Numbered from the stretch's first letter, positions 47,378 to 54,533 are shown. The stretch is DNA of 64,000 bases from Campylobacterales bacterium (GCA_016930915.1 JAFGFU010000019.1:1-64000); one strand, 5' to 3'. Notes: generated by a model not told the origin, from the sequence alone. Translations and numbers: made by a program.

Positions 47378-49460
47378 TAGGCGCCCTTTATCTTTGGTGC
47401 TTTAAAAATGCCAATGGCGGGTACTTCGCCCTTGAATTTTTCAATTTCCACCAAAGCTGTTGCTTGATTACCTTGCGCAAGTTCTGACGTTCCCACATCA
47501 GGAATCAATACATTGACATCACCGTGCACACACAGTGTACCAACCTTTCCTGCTTCTTTTGGGTCATACCATGCGCCCTCTTGCATTCTCACTGCTCCTT
47601 CCATGATGGCTTCTGTCACCACAGCTCCTGCTAAAACCTGTCCACGTTTATTAAAGACCCTAACAACATCCCCATTTTTAATGCCTCTTTTTTTCGCATC
47701 ATTCGGGTGCATCCAAATCGGTTCACGACCATTCACCTCTTCAAGGTGACGAAGCCATGTATTATTGAGCTGAGAGTGCAGGCGGTATTTTGGATGGGGA
47801 GAAACCAAACTTAAAGGAAACTCTTTGGCCACCTTACTTCCTGCCCACTCCATGGGTTCAAACCACATAGGGTGACCTTTACACTCTTTGTAGTTATAGC
47901 CTGCTATTTTTTTAGAGAAAATCTCAATTTTTCCAGAAGGAGTACCTAAACGATTAACCACAGGATTTGCTCTAAATTTTTCATGTTTAATAAACTTTTT
48001 AGCACTCTCCGGTGTCTCAAAATAGACATACCCTTTCTCCCAAAACGCATCAAATGTTGGCATTTTAACACCTGATTTAGCCGCTTTATCAAATGAGGCT
48101 TGGTAAAAGGATTTGATCCATTCCATTTTACTTTTTCCCTCAGTAAAGGCTAAAACTTGTTCTGCGGTAAAACGTCTTAAAATATTGACAAAAATATCAA
48201 AATCATCCATCGCCTCTCCCGCTGGGGCTACGGCTTGTTTCATCGCAAAAATGTATTCATTTGTATGCGCTTTGGTAATATCATTGCGTTCTTGTTCTGT
48301 CGTTGCAGGAAGAATAATATCTGCCATTCGAGCACTCGCTGTCCAGAAATTATCTTGAACCACAAAAGTCTCTAATTTTTGCCATGCTTTTATCATGCGG
48401 TTTCTGTCTTGATGGTGATGAAATGGATTTCCACCCGCCCAATACGCCATTTTTAATTCAGGCCATTTTTTGGTGTGCCCATCAAAGTTATACTCTTTTC
48501 CTGCATTTTCTAAACACTCAACAATGCGAGATACAGGGATAATTTCCATTTTTGCTTTATCCCAAGGCCCTTTGATTTTAGACTTAATGCTAATACCTGA
48601 AAGTCCTGGAGATGCGCTCGCAAAATCTTTAGCATCAGCATCGGCTTTTGTCAGTGGATTTCCTGTCGCGGCCGCAGGCATAGGAACACCGTTTGAAGAG
48701 TAGTGATAATTACAACCATACCCTCCTCCTGGAAGTCCGATTTGACCTAGCATACTAGCTAGCGTAATAAGCATCCAGTTAGGTTGTTCCCCATGATGTG
48801 CCCGTTGGGTTGACCATCCGCCCATAAGCATCGTGCGTTTAGAAACACACTCTTTGGCAAGCATCTTAATCACGTCTGTTGGAACACCACAAATTTTAGA
48901 TGCCCACTCTGGTGTTTTTGCCACCATATCTTCACTCTCGCCTAAAAGGTACTGTTTAAATTGATCAAAACCTATGGTATATTTTTTAATAAAATCTGCG
49001 TTATAGAGTTTTTCTGTATAGAGGTAATGCGCCATTCCTAGCATCATCGCTACATCGGTTGTAGGACGAATTTGAATATGCTCCGCACTAAAATACATCC
49101 CTGTATTGTTGTACACAGGATCAATCACATAAAATTTAACCCCTCGTTTTTTACCTTCTTCTTTCAACTCTTTTAGGTATTTATAAACACCATGTGTTGG
49201 GACACCCCATGCAATTTGATTGGTGTTGATAGGATCACATCCCCAAAAAACGATACATTCAGAATGTTCAATCAAAACAGGATAGACTGTGGGCTGAGCG
49301 CTGGATTCATCAGTCCCTCCAATATAAGGCGTAATTTGGCGAATCGCATGGGTTGAATAGGTACATGTACGCCCTGTATATCCTCCGGTAATGCCTAACA
49401 TTCTGTTTAAAAGTGCTTGTGGATTGTTAAGACTTCCCACACAAAACCATCCATAACTTC
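47377..49460 (-). pseudogene. TorA/DorA-type molybdenum reductase, 5' part removed by prophage insertion
   Basis: A molybdopterin reductase of the TMAO/DMSO/biotin-sulfoxide group: GMAHYLYTEKLYNADFI, MLMGGWSTQRAHHGEQPNW, GQIGLPGGGYGCNYHY, GGNPFHHHQDRNRMIKAW and RVFNKRGQVLAGAVV all match TorA-like enzymes. E. coli TorA is about 848 residues with a Tat signal; here about 695 codons remain, starting inside the conserved SYGWFCVGSLNNP segment (compare SGWQSTGMFHN in TorA). Upstream of 49460 the frame runs into prophage DNA and a stop near 49537. The GTG at 49440 is not a real start. The missing ~130-150 codons should lie beyond the far end of the prophage. Confidence 0.88.
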
Positions 49461-49864
49461 TGTGAGGGGCTGTATGAAATGATAGTGTAGAAATTTTGGC
49501 GCAATTCCCTAAAATAGGCGCTTTACTCTATGTGTTGCTAGTGTTTCATCTTTAAATTATTCTGCTGTTTTTTCACTCTCGTGTTCTTTTACGAAATTAT
49601 TGACTTGATTCGTGAAAACTTTAGTGTTTATCTTTGACATAGATAGTTGTTTATTCTTCGTTGTATAGGATGTTTCCGCTTGATTTGTGATGCGAAAATT
49701 TATGCGAAAATAGTGATGTGCTTTTGGGAGGTTACATTGTTCCTTTGGGTGTTGCTAAACTGTGATAAAGGAACACGACAAAGGAACAGAAAGGAACAAG
49801 GACAAAGGAACATATTTTTAAGCAATAAAGGAACAAAGTATTATATTTAACTCAAATTGATATT
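49461..49864. other. Prophage left-end control region, no gene
   Basis: 404 bp without a convincing gene. The first 250 bp contain loosely similar motifs, GAAATGATAGTG (49476), GAAAACTTTAGTG (49613) and GAAAATAGTG (49704), that could be transposase-binding sites as at Mu L1-L3. The last 100 bp hold the AAAGGAACA iterons. Confidence 0.55.
49738..49835. repeat. AAAGGAACA iterons
   Basis: Five direct copies of AAAGGAACA start at 49767, 49780, 49790, 49804 and 49827, plus one inverted copy (TGTTCCTTT) at 49738-49746. Likely protein-binding sites for the transposase, its enhancer-type regulator or another phage factor. Confidence 0.85.
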
Positions 49865-50542
49865 TTATTGTGATACCACCCACTTTTTATTTTGGTATTT
49901 GAGATTGTATTTTTCACCTATACTAAAAGTAGAGGCTGTGGCTACTACAGATTGATTGAGTATTTCGTTAGTATCAAATTTAGCACTTTCAAGCGCAGAG
50001 TTATTTTTAGTGTTAATATATTTAATGGAATTTTCACAATAGCGTGTTTTAAGTCGATACAAAGTGCTGTATTCAAAAGCCGACTTATTGATGATCTCTT
50101 TCATATCTTTGTTATAGAGCATAGGTGCACGAAATTTTCTCATCAAAAAGTCTTCACTTACATCTTTATATGTATCAATACAATCTCGTGCTGAGGATAA
50201 AGCTTGTAACATGTCATTGCGCAATAATGCTTGTTTGTGTTCTTCTAATATTTCATCTACAAATAACATGGTTGAGTTAATCGTATTAAGATAGTCCAGC
50301 ACCATTTTTTGATCTTCCTTGAAATACTGATCTTTTACAACTGGGTCTGTTACTCTTGGATTTTTACTTGTATCGTATATAGCAACAGTCATAATGCCAA
50401 AAAAACAAAAGCCAACTGCTATACATGTACTCATAAAATATGTATAGAATTTTCCCTTACCTTTTGTAAAAAACCTCTTTACAAAATATCTACCTACAAA
50501 AACACTCGCAACCAAAACTACTACAATCAAAAAACCAACCAT
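49865..50542 (-). CDS. Membrane protein of unknown function at prophage left end
   Basis: A 225-aa protein with two N-terminal membrane helices (GFLIVVVLVASVFVGRYF and FMSTCIAVGFCFFGIMTVAI) and a long, mostly helical, soluble part. It lies 15 bp after the repressor gene in the same direction, so it is probably expressed in the lysogen. Position and topology suit a superinfection-exclusion or lysogenic-conversion protein; that is inference from location only. Confidence 0.7.
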   Translation of the reverse strand: MVGFLIVVVLVASVFVGRYFVKRFFTKGKGKFYTYFMSTCIAVGFCFFGIMTVAIYDTSKNPRVTDPVVKDQYFKEDQKMVLDYLNTINSTMLFVDEILEEHKQALLRNDMLQALSSARDCIDTYKDVSEDFLMRKFRAPMLYNKDMKEIINKSAFEYSTLYRLKTRYCENSIKYINTKNNSALESAKFDTNEILNQSVVATASTFSIGEKYNLKYQNKKWVVSQ

Positions 50543-50557
50543 CTACCTCTCCTTAAT

Positions 50558-51247
50558 TTAAAACGCTTTGATCTTTGCTCTTACGATTCCAACGATTGTT
50601 AAGTATTCGAGTTCATCTCCTTCGATGCTTATCTCTCCATACCTTCCATTGTCGCTTATAAGCTTTACCCATTTGCCGAAAGGGTCGGTAAAAAACTTCT
50701 TAATATAAACATGTCCATTAATATTAGCGATGACGGTCTCACCGTTTCGTGCTTCATTGTGCCGTTCTATCATCACTACTTCACCATCATGCACAAAAGG
50801 TTCCATGCTATCGCCTACAACACGCAAAATATCAATGGTTTCAAAACGACGAATATTAAAAAACTCTTGTAGAAATTGGCGGTTAAACTTCATAACCTGA
50901 CACGGTTGTCCAAAATCTTCATTGATACCACCGTAACCAGCCGCAGCAACGATGTCAGGGTAATAGTTAATAGAGACTAAATCATCAGAGTCATCATCTT
51001 CTGGGCACTGACATACAGTTGGTAGTTGGTTATTGGAAGGTACAAGCATTTCTCCTTTGCCTGTAAGGAGCCAATAAACATTGATATTGCAGATTTCTGC
51101 AATATCAACAATTGTGCTTGCTTTGGGCTCAGATGTCCCTTTTTCGTAGTCAGCAAGTGTTCTTTTCCCTATTTTAAGGCTATTTGATAAATCTTCTTGT
51201 GTTAGTTTTGCGTAATTTCGTGCCTGAATGATGCGGGTTTCCAACAT
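50558..51247 (-). CDS. Prophage repressor, XRE-type HTH plus S24 (LexA/CI-like) domain
   Basis: A 229-aa repressor. HTH at about residues 5-60 (LTQEDLSNSLKIGKRTLADYEKG), linker, then an S24 domain with the catalytic Ser in VVGDSMEPFVHDGEVVMIERH and Lys in GHVYIKKF. It should hold lysogeny and be inactivated by RecA-stimulated self-cleavage. I place the start at 51247, as AAAAAGG lies about 6 bp upstream; the ATG at 51268 would lie within the operator. Codons 45-54 lie on a perfect palindrome related to the operator. Confidence 0.93.
   Translation of the reverse strand: MLETRIIQARNYAKLTQEDLSNSLKIGKRTLADYEKGTSEPKASTIVDIAEICNINVYWLLTGKGEMLVPSNNQLPTVCQCPEDDDSDDLVSINYYPDIVAAAGYGGINEDFGQPCQVMKFNRQFLQEFFNIRRFETIDILRVVGDSMEPFVHDGEVVMIERHNEARNGETVIANINGHVYIKKFFTDPFGKWVKLISDNGRYGEISIEGDELEYLTIVGIVRAKIKAF
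51081..51108. promoter_or_regulatory. Operator-like 28-bp perfect palindrome inside the repressor gene
   Basis: Two 13-bp arms, TTGATATTGCAGA and TCTGCAATATCAA, separated by TT. The central 14 bases TGCAGATTTCTGCA are identical to those in the early-promoter operator at 51294-51307. Confidence 0.75.
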
Positions 51248-51263
51248 TTTAGACCTTTTTAAT

Positions 51264-51277
51264 TGCAATAAATTGCA
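51264..51277. promoter_or_regulatory. Operator-like dyad at the repressor start
   Basis: TGCAAT-AA-ATTGCA, next to the repressor SD and start; half-sites resemble those of the main operator (TGCA core). Suggests autoregulation. Confidence 0.55.
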
Positions 51278-51285
51278 TTATTCTA

Positions 51286-51314
51286 TTGACAAATGCAGAT
51301 TTCTGCATTATAAT
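51286..51314 (+). promoter_or_regulatory. Early promoter with operator in the spacer
   Basis: Perfect sigma-70 consensus: TTGACA (51286-51291), 17-bp spacer, TATAAT (51309-51314). The spacer is filled by the dyad AATGCAGA-TT-TCTGCATT (51292-51309), so repressor binding would block RNA polymerase. A full -35 box is unusual for this phylum's own promoters. Confidence 0.85.
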
Positions 51315-51320
51315 GCCATC

Positions 51321-51353
51321 ATACCAAAAAAAAGGTAACTTTCTTTTTGGTAT
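51321..51353. other. Long hairpin just downstream of the early promoter
   Basis: ATACCAAAAA + AAAG - GTAA - CTTT + TTTTTGGTAT with a single bulged C: about 14 pairs. It would form at the very 5' end of the early transcript; stabiliser, attenuator or binding site. Confidence 0.6.
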
Positions 51354-51389
51354 GTGTTTCATGGTGTGAATTGTAACGTATTTCATTTA

Positions 51390-51413
51390 GTTTTATTACA
51401 TAGGTAATAAAAC
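51390..51413. other. Second leader hairpin
   Basis: GTTTTATTAC / GTAATAAAAC perfect 10-bp stem with loop ATAG in the early leader; no gene around it. Confidence 0.6.
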
Positions 51414-51433
51414 GAGTTTCTTTAACATAACAG

Positions 51434-51504
51434 CTACAGCTCAGGTACCTTTGATTAGGTAGGGAATTGACCCGTAAAACTGTAGTGTGTCAAGGCGTTT
51501 CGCC
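51434..51504 (+). ncRNA. Candidate structured RNA in the early leader
   Basis: Nested helices: outer CTACAG (51434-51439) / CTGTAG (51480-51485) encloses TACCT/AGGTA (51446-51461) and GGG/CCC (51462-51473); GGCG-TTT-CGCC follows (51494-51504). A multi-branched fold with no ORF in a 230-bp leader suggests a functional RNA. Hand-drawn only; no covariation data for this part. Confidence 0.35.
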
Positions 51505-51543
51505 AACCAAGGTCTGTTTACGAGGGGACGACTGTGGTTACTT

Positions 51544-51578
51544 CTTTTCAAAGCGCACAGAGTGTGCATTTTGAAAAG
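51544..51578. repeat. Leader hairpin, copy 1
   Basis: Arms CTTTTCAAA / TTTGAAAAG and inner stem GCACA-GAG-TGTGC. It ends at the SD (GGAGG) of the 22-codon ORF. Shares about 37 of 40 bases with copy 2 at 52478-52513, with the inner A-T pair changed to G-C in copy 2. Confidence 0.85.
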
Positions 51579-51587
51579 GAGGTCTGT

Positions 51588-51656
51588 ATGGGAGAGGAAA
51601 TTTACTTTTTTGTTTTCTTTTTTATTGTAGGAATGGTGTGGCTGTTTGATGATTAA
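51588..51656 (+). CDS. 22-aa single-helix membrane peptide
   Basis: ATG with SD GGAGG 6 bp upstream; the peptide MGEEIYFFVFFFIVGMVWLF plus two Asp is one hydrophobic helix with an acidic N-terminus and acidic end. It is the first ORF after the early promoter and is followed at once by a terminator. Function unknown; a membrane-active or regulatory micropeptide is possible. Confidence 0.65.
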   Translation: MGEEIYFFVFFFIVGMVWLFDD

Positions 51657-51674
51657 AGCCGTGTAGTGACGGCT
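51657..51674 (+). terminator. Terminator after the micropeptide ORF
   Basis: AGCCGT / ACGGCT stem with a 6-nt loop, followed by CTAATCATTATTTTTT; the T-run overlaps the 3' end of the convergent gene. Confidence 0.75.
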
Positions 51675-51681
51675 CTAATCA

Positions 51682-52440
51682 TTATTTTTTAGATTCATTT
51701 TTGTCGAGAGTTGGTTTTTTATCTTCGGTTGCAATAACACGACGTCCTGTTTGCTTGTTCTCGAAGATTTCACGACTGTTTGCTTGCAAGACTTCAGGTT
51801 GTTTAACGGGTTGCGATGGTGCCGTAGGTCTTGTAAGTTTTTGTTCTTCTGCCATATTTGTACCTCCTTTCATAGTATTGGATGATGAAAAGTGCAATAC
51901 CGCACCTGTTACAATGAAAAAAACACATGCCACAGTGGTTATAAAAGCACCTCTAAGTAAATTAGACGTTTTTTTGACGGTTTGCTTTGCCCCTTTCAGT
52001 GAGTGGCTTGTGATATCAAGTAGGATTAAGAGTCCTTCTGAATGTTCTAGCTCATTTTGAGCGATGTTTGCAAACATATCATTGTCTTCAGCGTGTGCCA
52101 TATGTCTATTGCGTGTGCTATGAATAGCAAACAGCGATAAAAGCATCGTTGATATACCGCAAACGGCTCCGAGAAAGAGTGATAAAAGCGATAAATCAAA
52201 AGAAGTATCTTCTCTTTTTGTCATTAATAATAATAGTGTTGAAAACGATAAAGAACTTAACCAAAGGTAGGTTTTAACAAGATTTAGCTGTGAGGGAATG
52301 ATGCTTGTGGTAATGTTATCAAAGTCTTTACGCTTGGCTTCAAGATTAAGTTTGAGATTTTTTTCATATGCATCTAATGTCACTTTTTTAGGCTCTTTCT
52401 TAGGTTTTATATGATGCTTTATTTTAAGTTTATCTGACAT
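51682..52440 (-). CDS. Membrane protein encoded against the early operon, with internal start
   Basis: A 252-aa protein: basic N-terminus (KIKHHIKPKKEPKK), membrane helices at about 58-73 and 83-105, and a third at about 166-186, then a hydrophilic tail. It is unrecognised. SD AAGGAG sits 5 bp before the ATG. A second in-frame ATG (51855) has an excellent SD (AAAGGAGGT), which would yield the soluble 57-residue tail alone. It is opposite to the early genes and is flanked by the two leader-hairpin copies, as for an inserted accessory ('moron') gene. Confidence 0.7.
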   Translation of the reverse strand: MSDKLKIKHHIKPKKEPKKVTLDAYEKNLKLNLEAKRKDFDNITTSIIPSQLNLVKTYLWLSSLSFSTLLLLMTKREDTSFDLSLLSLFLGAVCGISTMLLSLFAIHSTRNRHMAHAEDNDMFANIAQNELEHSEGLLILLDITSHSLKGAKQTVKKTSNLLRGAFITTVACVFFIVTGAVLHFSSSNTMKGGTNMAEEQKLTRPTAPSQPVKQPEVLQANSREIFENKQTGRRVIATEDKKPTLDKNESKK

Positions 52441-52477
52441 GTTTACTCCTTATTACGAATTATATCCCTTCTGAACA

Positions 52478-52513
52478 CTTTCTCAAAGCGCACGGAGCGT
52501 GCATTTTGAAAAG
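52478..52513. repeat. Leader hairpin, copy 2
   Basis: CTTT-C-TCAAA / TTTGAAAAG with one bulged C, and inner GCACG-GAG-CGTGC. Compared with copy 1, both partners of one inner pair have changed (A-T to G-C), keeping the pairing. It runs into the SD of the next ORF. Confidence 0.85.
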
Positions 52514-52523
52514 GAGGTATGAA

Positions 52524-52715
52524 ATGACTTTTACTGTGAAAGATATGCGTGTGAGTGTAAAGGTGTCTTTTGAAAAAGCACCTTTACATGTAAAGCCATC
52601 TGGGCGTATGGAGTTTTCAGAGTTACTTGAGCAATTTAGCCGTGATATGAGTGAGGTTCCGTTTGAAACGGAGGCAGTTTCTTTTAAAAATCTTAAGGAG
52701 TCAATCAATGAATGA
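52524..52715 (+). CDS. Small phage protein
   Basis: A 63-aa protein starting at ATG 52524 behind AAAAGGAGG; the ATG at 52519 meets a stop after one codon. Predicted beta/alpha (MTFTVKDMRVSVKVSFEKAP...). Unrecognised. It overlaps the Rha gene by 8 bp and opens the main early operon. The palindrome copy is read as Leu-His-Val-Lys. Confidence 0.65.
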   Translation: MTFTVKDMRVSVKVSFEKAPLHVKPSGRMEFSELLEQFSRDMSEVPFETEAVSFKNLKESINE

Positions 52716-53478
52716 ACTTATCAAACTGGAGTTTGTGGAGGGAGAAGCGAGGGTTAGTCATGACTTAATCGCTAAGGGAATGGGGTTAGATGCCATATCG
52801 GTACGGAAATTAATCGATGCGCATAGCGAAGATTTTGAGAGTTTTGGGGTTTTGTCATTTGAAATGACGAAACCCCCTGAGGGCAGTAGTGGTGGGCGTC
52901 CACAAACAACTTACTACCTCAATGAACAGCAAGCAACCCTTGCGATGACCTATATGCGTAACTCCGAGCAAGCCAGAGCGTTTAAGATGGCGTTGGTTCG
53001 TGCGTTTTATGCCATGAAAAGCAAGCTTGAGGGAGGTATGGTCGGTGGCGGCAATGCGCTTGAGCTACTTGCCGCTTCGCAAAAGCAACTGGCTGAGGGG
53101 TTTACGGTGATGGCAGGAAGCATCAAGGCGCTGAGTGATGGACAGGCACAGATCATCGAGCTGATTTCGCAACTGCAAAGCAACACACCCCTGCGGTATG
53201 AAGGACGCATCGAACGTCTTGGCATCAGCGAAGTGCAAAAGCAAAAGTTTGTCTGTCTTAATCCTGAGCTACACGACAACCCCGAAGAGCGTGAGATGTT
53301 TACGGTCAATGTCGTTGAGATACTCAAGCGTTACCCCAGCGGTTTGTTTCAAGGAATGTTGCTTTCAAAAAGTGACTATCCCTCAAGTGCACGCACGAGG
53401 AGATGGTTACAAGATGGCATCGGTGAGTTTTGGAACATGGAGCTTCGCCCAGGGCGAGGCTATTTATACTTTATCTAA
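52708..53478 (+). CDS. Rha-family phage regulatory protein
   Basis: A 256-aa protein with the Rha N-terminal domain (ARVSHDLIAKGMGLDAISVRKLID, GGRPQTTYYLNEQQATLAMTYMRNSE, FKMALVRAFYAMK) and a separate C-terminal part that is helical then compact (RYPSGLFQGMLLSKSDYPSSARTRRWLQ). Rha proteins are phage antirepressor-like regulators; in P22-like phage, rha interferes with growth in IHF-minus hosts. AAGGAG precedes the ATG at 52708. Confidence 0.85.
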   Translation: MNELIKLEFVEGEARVSHDLIAKGMGLDAISVRKLIDAHSEDFESFGVLSFEMTKPPEGSSGGRPQTTYYLNEQQATLAMTYMRNSEQARAFKMALVRAFYAMKSKLEGGMVGGGNALELLAASQKQLAEGFTVMAGSIKALSDGQAQIIELISQLQSNTPLRYEGRIERLGISEVQKQKFVCLNPELHDNPEEREMFTVNVVEILKRYPSGLFQGMLLSKSDYPSSARTRRWLQDGIGEFWNMELRPGRGYLYFI

Positions 53479-53488
53479 GGAGTCACGT

Positions 53489-53626
53489 ATGCTTCACATG
53501 AGTGCGATGATCCCGTTGGTGGTCATATTTGTTGCATTGTATTTGGTGCTCAGGCGTAAGCCACGAGCTAGAACGGAGAACTTGGAGCCGATTAAAAGTG
53601 TTCTTGGGTTTAGAAAGAGAGGGTGA
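53489..53626 (+). CDS. Small single-helix membrane protein
   Basis: A 45-aa peptide (MLHMSAMIPLVVIFVALYLV then a basic RRKPRAR tail), an N-out/C-in type single-span protein. SD AAGGAG lies upstream. Unknown function. Confidence 0.6.
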   Translation: MLHMSAMIPLVVIFVALYLVLRRKPRARTENLEPIKSVLGFRKRG

Positions 53627-53627
53627 G

Positions 53628-54107
53628 ATGAATACCTATAAAACATATGAATCGTATAAAGCTAAGTGTAAAGAAAAAAATCTTCCTCTAAATTACAAGA
53701 ATGCTGAGGAGTTTAGTAAGGCAATGAATGAGCCACCTAAGCCTTTTAGCACGGATGATTTTATGTCATACAAGAAGGAAGAAACGTTGAAAAAGGGTGA
53801 ACCCAATGCAGGGACATTTAAAGAGATAGTCCCTACAAAAAGAGGCGTGGGTCGTCCACCTAAGATGAAATCTCATGTAGAGATTTTGAGTGACGAGCCT
53901 TTACATGTAAAAGATGCCTCCCTTTTAAAAGAGCCTGCTGAAAACATTGTTTCTATGAAGGAAGAGGTGTTGCATGAGATTATCATCATGGCGTATGAAA
54001 GAGGTGTTATGCAAGCAGAAGCACTACACGCTTCTTCGATTGAAGAAGCAGATATTCCTATGATAGTGGATGACGTTTTAGGAGGAAGGCATGTGCAAAA
54101 TGTTTAA
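53628..54107 (+). CDS. Hypothetical phage protein with AT-hook-like motif
   Basis: A 159-aa charged, mostly helical protein. KRGVGRPPKMK at about residue 65 resembles an AT-hook (Gly-Arg-Pro core), so it may bind AT-rich DNA. The ATG at 53628 follows the previous stop by one base. The palindrome is read as Leu-His-Val-Lys. Confidence 0.6.
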   Translation: MNTYKTYESYKAKCKEKNLPLNYKNAEEFSKAMNEPPKPFSTDDFMSYKKEETLKKGEPNAGTFKEIVPTKRGVGRPPKMKSHVEILSDEPLHVKDASLLKEPAENIVSMKEEVLHEIIIMAYERGVMQAEALHASSIEEADIPMIVDDVLGGRHVQNV

Positions 54108-54192
54108 AAAGTTTAAACGCTTTATCGGTGAAAAAGTGGTGCGCCCTGTGCGTATAAAGCTCTATTTAGTAGAGTGGAATTTAACAAAGTAA
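54091..54192 (+). CDS. 33-aa basic micropeptide
   Basis: ATG behind GGAGGAAGGC; the peptide MCKMFKKFKRFIGEKVVRPV is strongly basic and amphipathic. It overlaps the preceding gene by 17 bp. Unrecognised. Confidence 0.5.
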   Translation: MCKMFKKFKRFIGEKVVRPVRIKLYLVEWNLTK

Positions 54193-54202
54193 AGGACATG
54201 AG

Positions 54203-54460
54203 ATGTTGATGATAGATAAGAAAGATGGCGTGTTATATACAGAAATTACAGGTGAATCAATGCAGGTTCTGGCAGAACTTGCCCTTCTTGTTGCGACAGT
54301 ACACGAAGAGATGAAAGAGCATATTGATGTTTATGACGCATTAAATGACCCTAGAGCGATGATGCATGTAAAACACTTTTTAAAAGGGCTTAAAAATGAG
54401 CAAGAAAAAGGAGCAAGCGATGATGAGAGAGCAAATGCCAGTACTGAAAGTAAAGGTTAA
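54203..54460 (+). CDS. Hypothetical phage protein
   Basis: An 85-aa helical protein (ITGESMQVLAELALLVATVHEEM), unrecognised. AAAGGA lies just upstream. It overlaps the zinc-ribbon micropeptide gene. A palindrome-like HisVal codon pair (GCATGTAAA) sits at its C-terminal third. Confidence 0.55.
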   Translation: MLMIDKKDGVLYTEITGESMQVLAELALLVATVHEEMKEHIDVYDALNDPRAMMHVKHFLKGLKNEQEKGASDDERANASTESKG

Positions 54461-54533
54461 AAAGTGTCATTTTTGTGGGATTAGGCATAACGGCGCTGTG
54501 AAAGTGTGTGAGAAATGCAAAGTGACGAAATGA
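54420..54533 (+). CDS. 37-aa zinc-ribbon micropeptide
   Basis: ATG 54420 behind AAGGAG. Two CxxC knuckles, CHFCGIRHNGAVKVCEKC, form a single zinc ribbon; the rest is basic. Nested over the end of the previous gene in another frame and overlapping the next start. Possibly a nucleic-acid- or protein-binding early factor. Confidence 0.6.
   Translation: MMREQMPVLKVKVKKCHFCGIRHNGAVKVCEKCKVTK

Noticed and set aside
49440-49442. GTG as true start of the TorA-type gene
   Set aside because: Conserved residues (SYGWFCV) continue upstream in frame to the prophage end, and no SD is present, so the gene is truncated and not short.
49738-49835. CRISPR remnant (AAAGGAACA repeats)
   Set aside because: Repeat too short, irregular spacing, one copy inverted, no cas genes; fits protein-binding iterons at a phage end.
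49647-49850. 67-codon plus-strand ORF in the prophage left end
   Set aside because: Runs through the iteron array with low-complexity composition and has no convincing SD.
51434-51504. tRNA gene because of the cloverleaf-like fold
   Set aside because: No 7-bp acceptor stem, no T-loop consensus (TTCRA) and no plausible anticodon arm.
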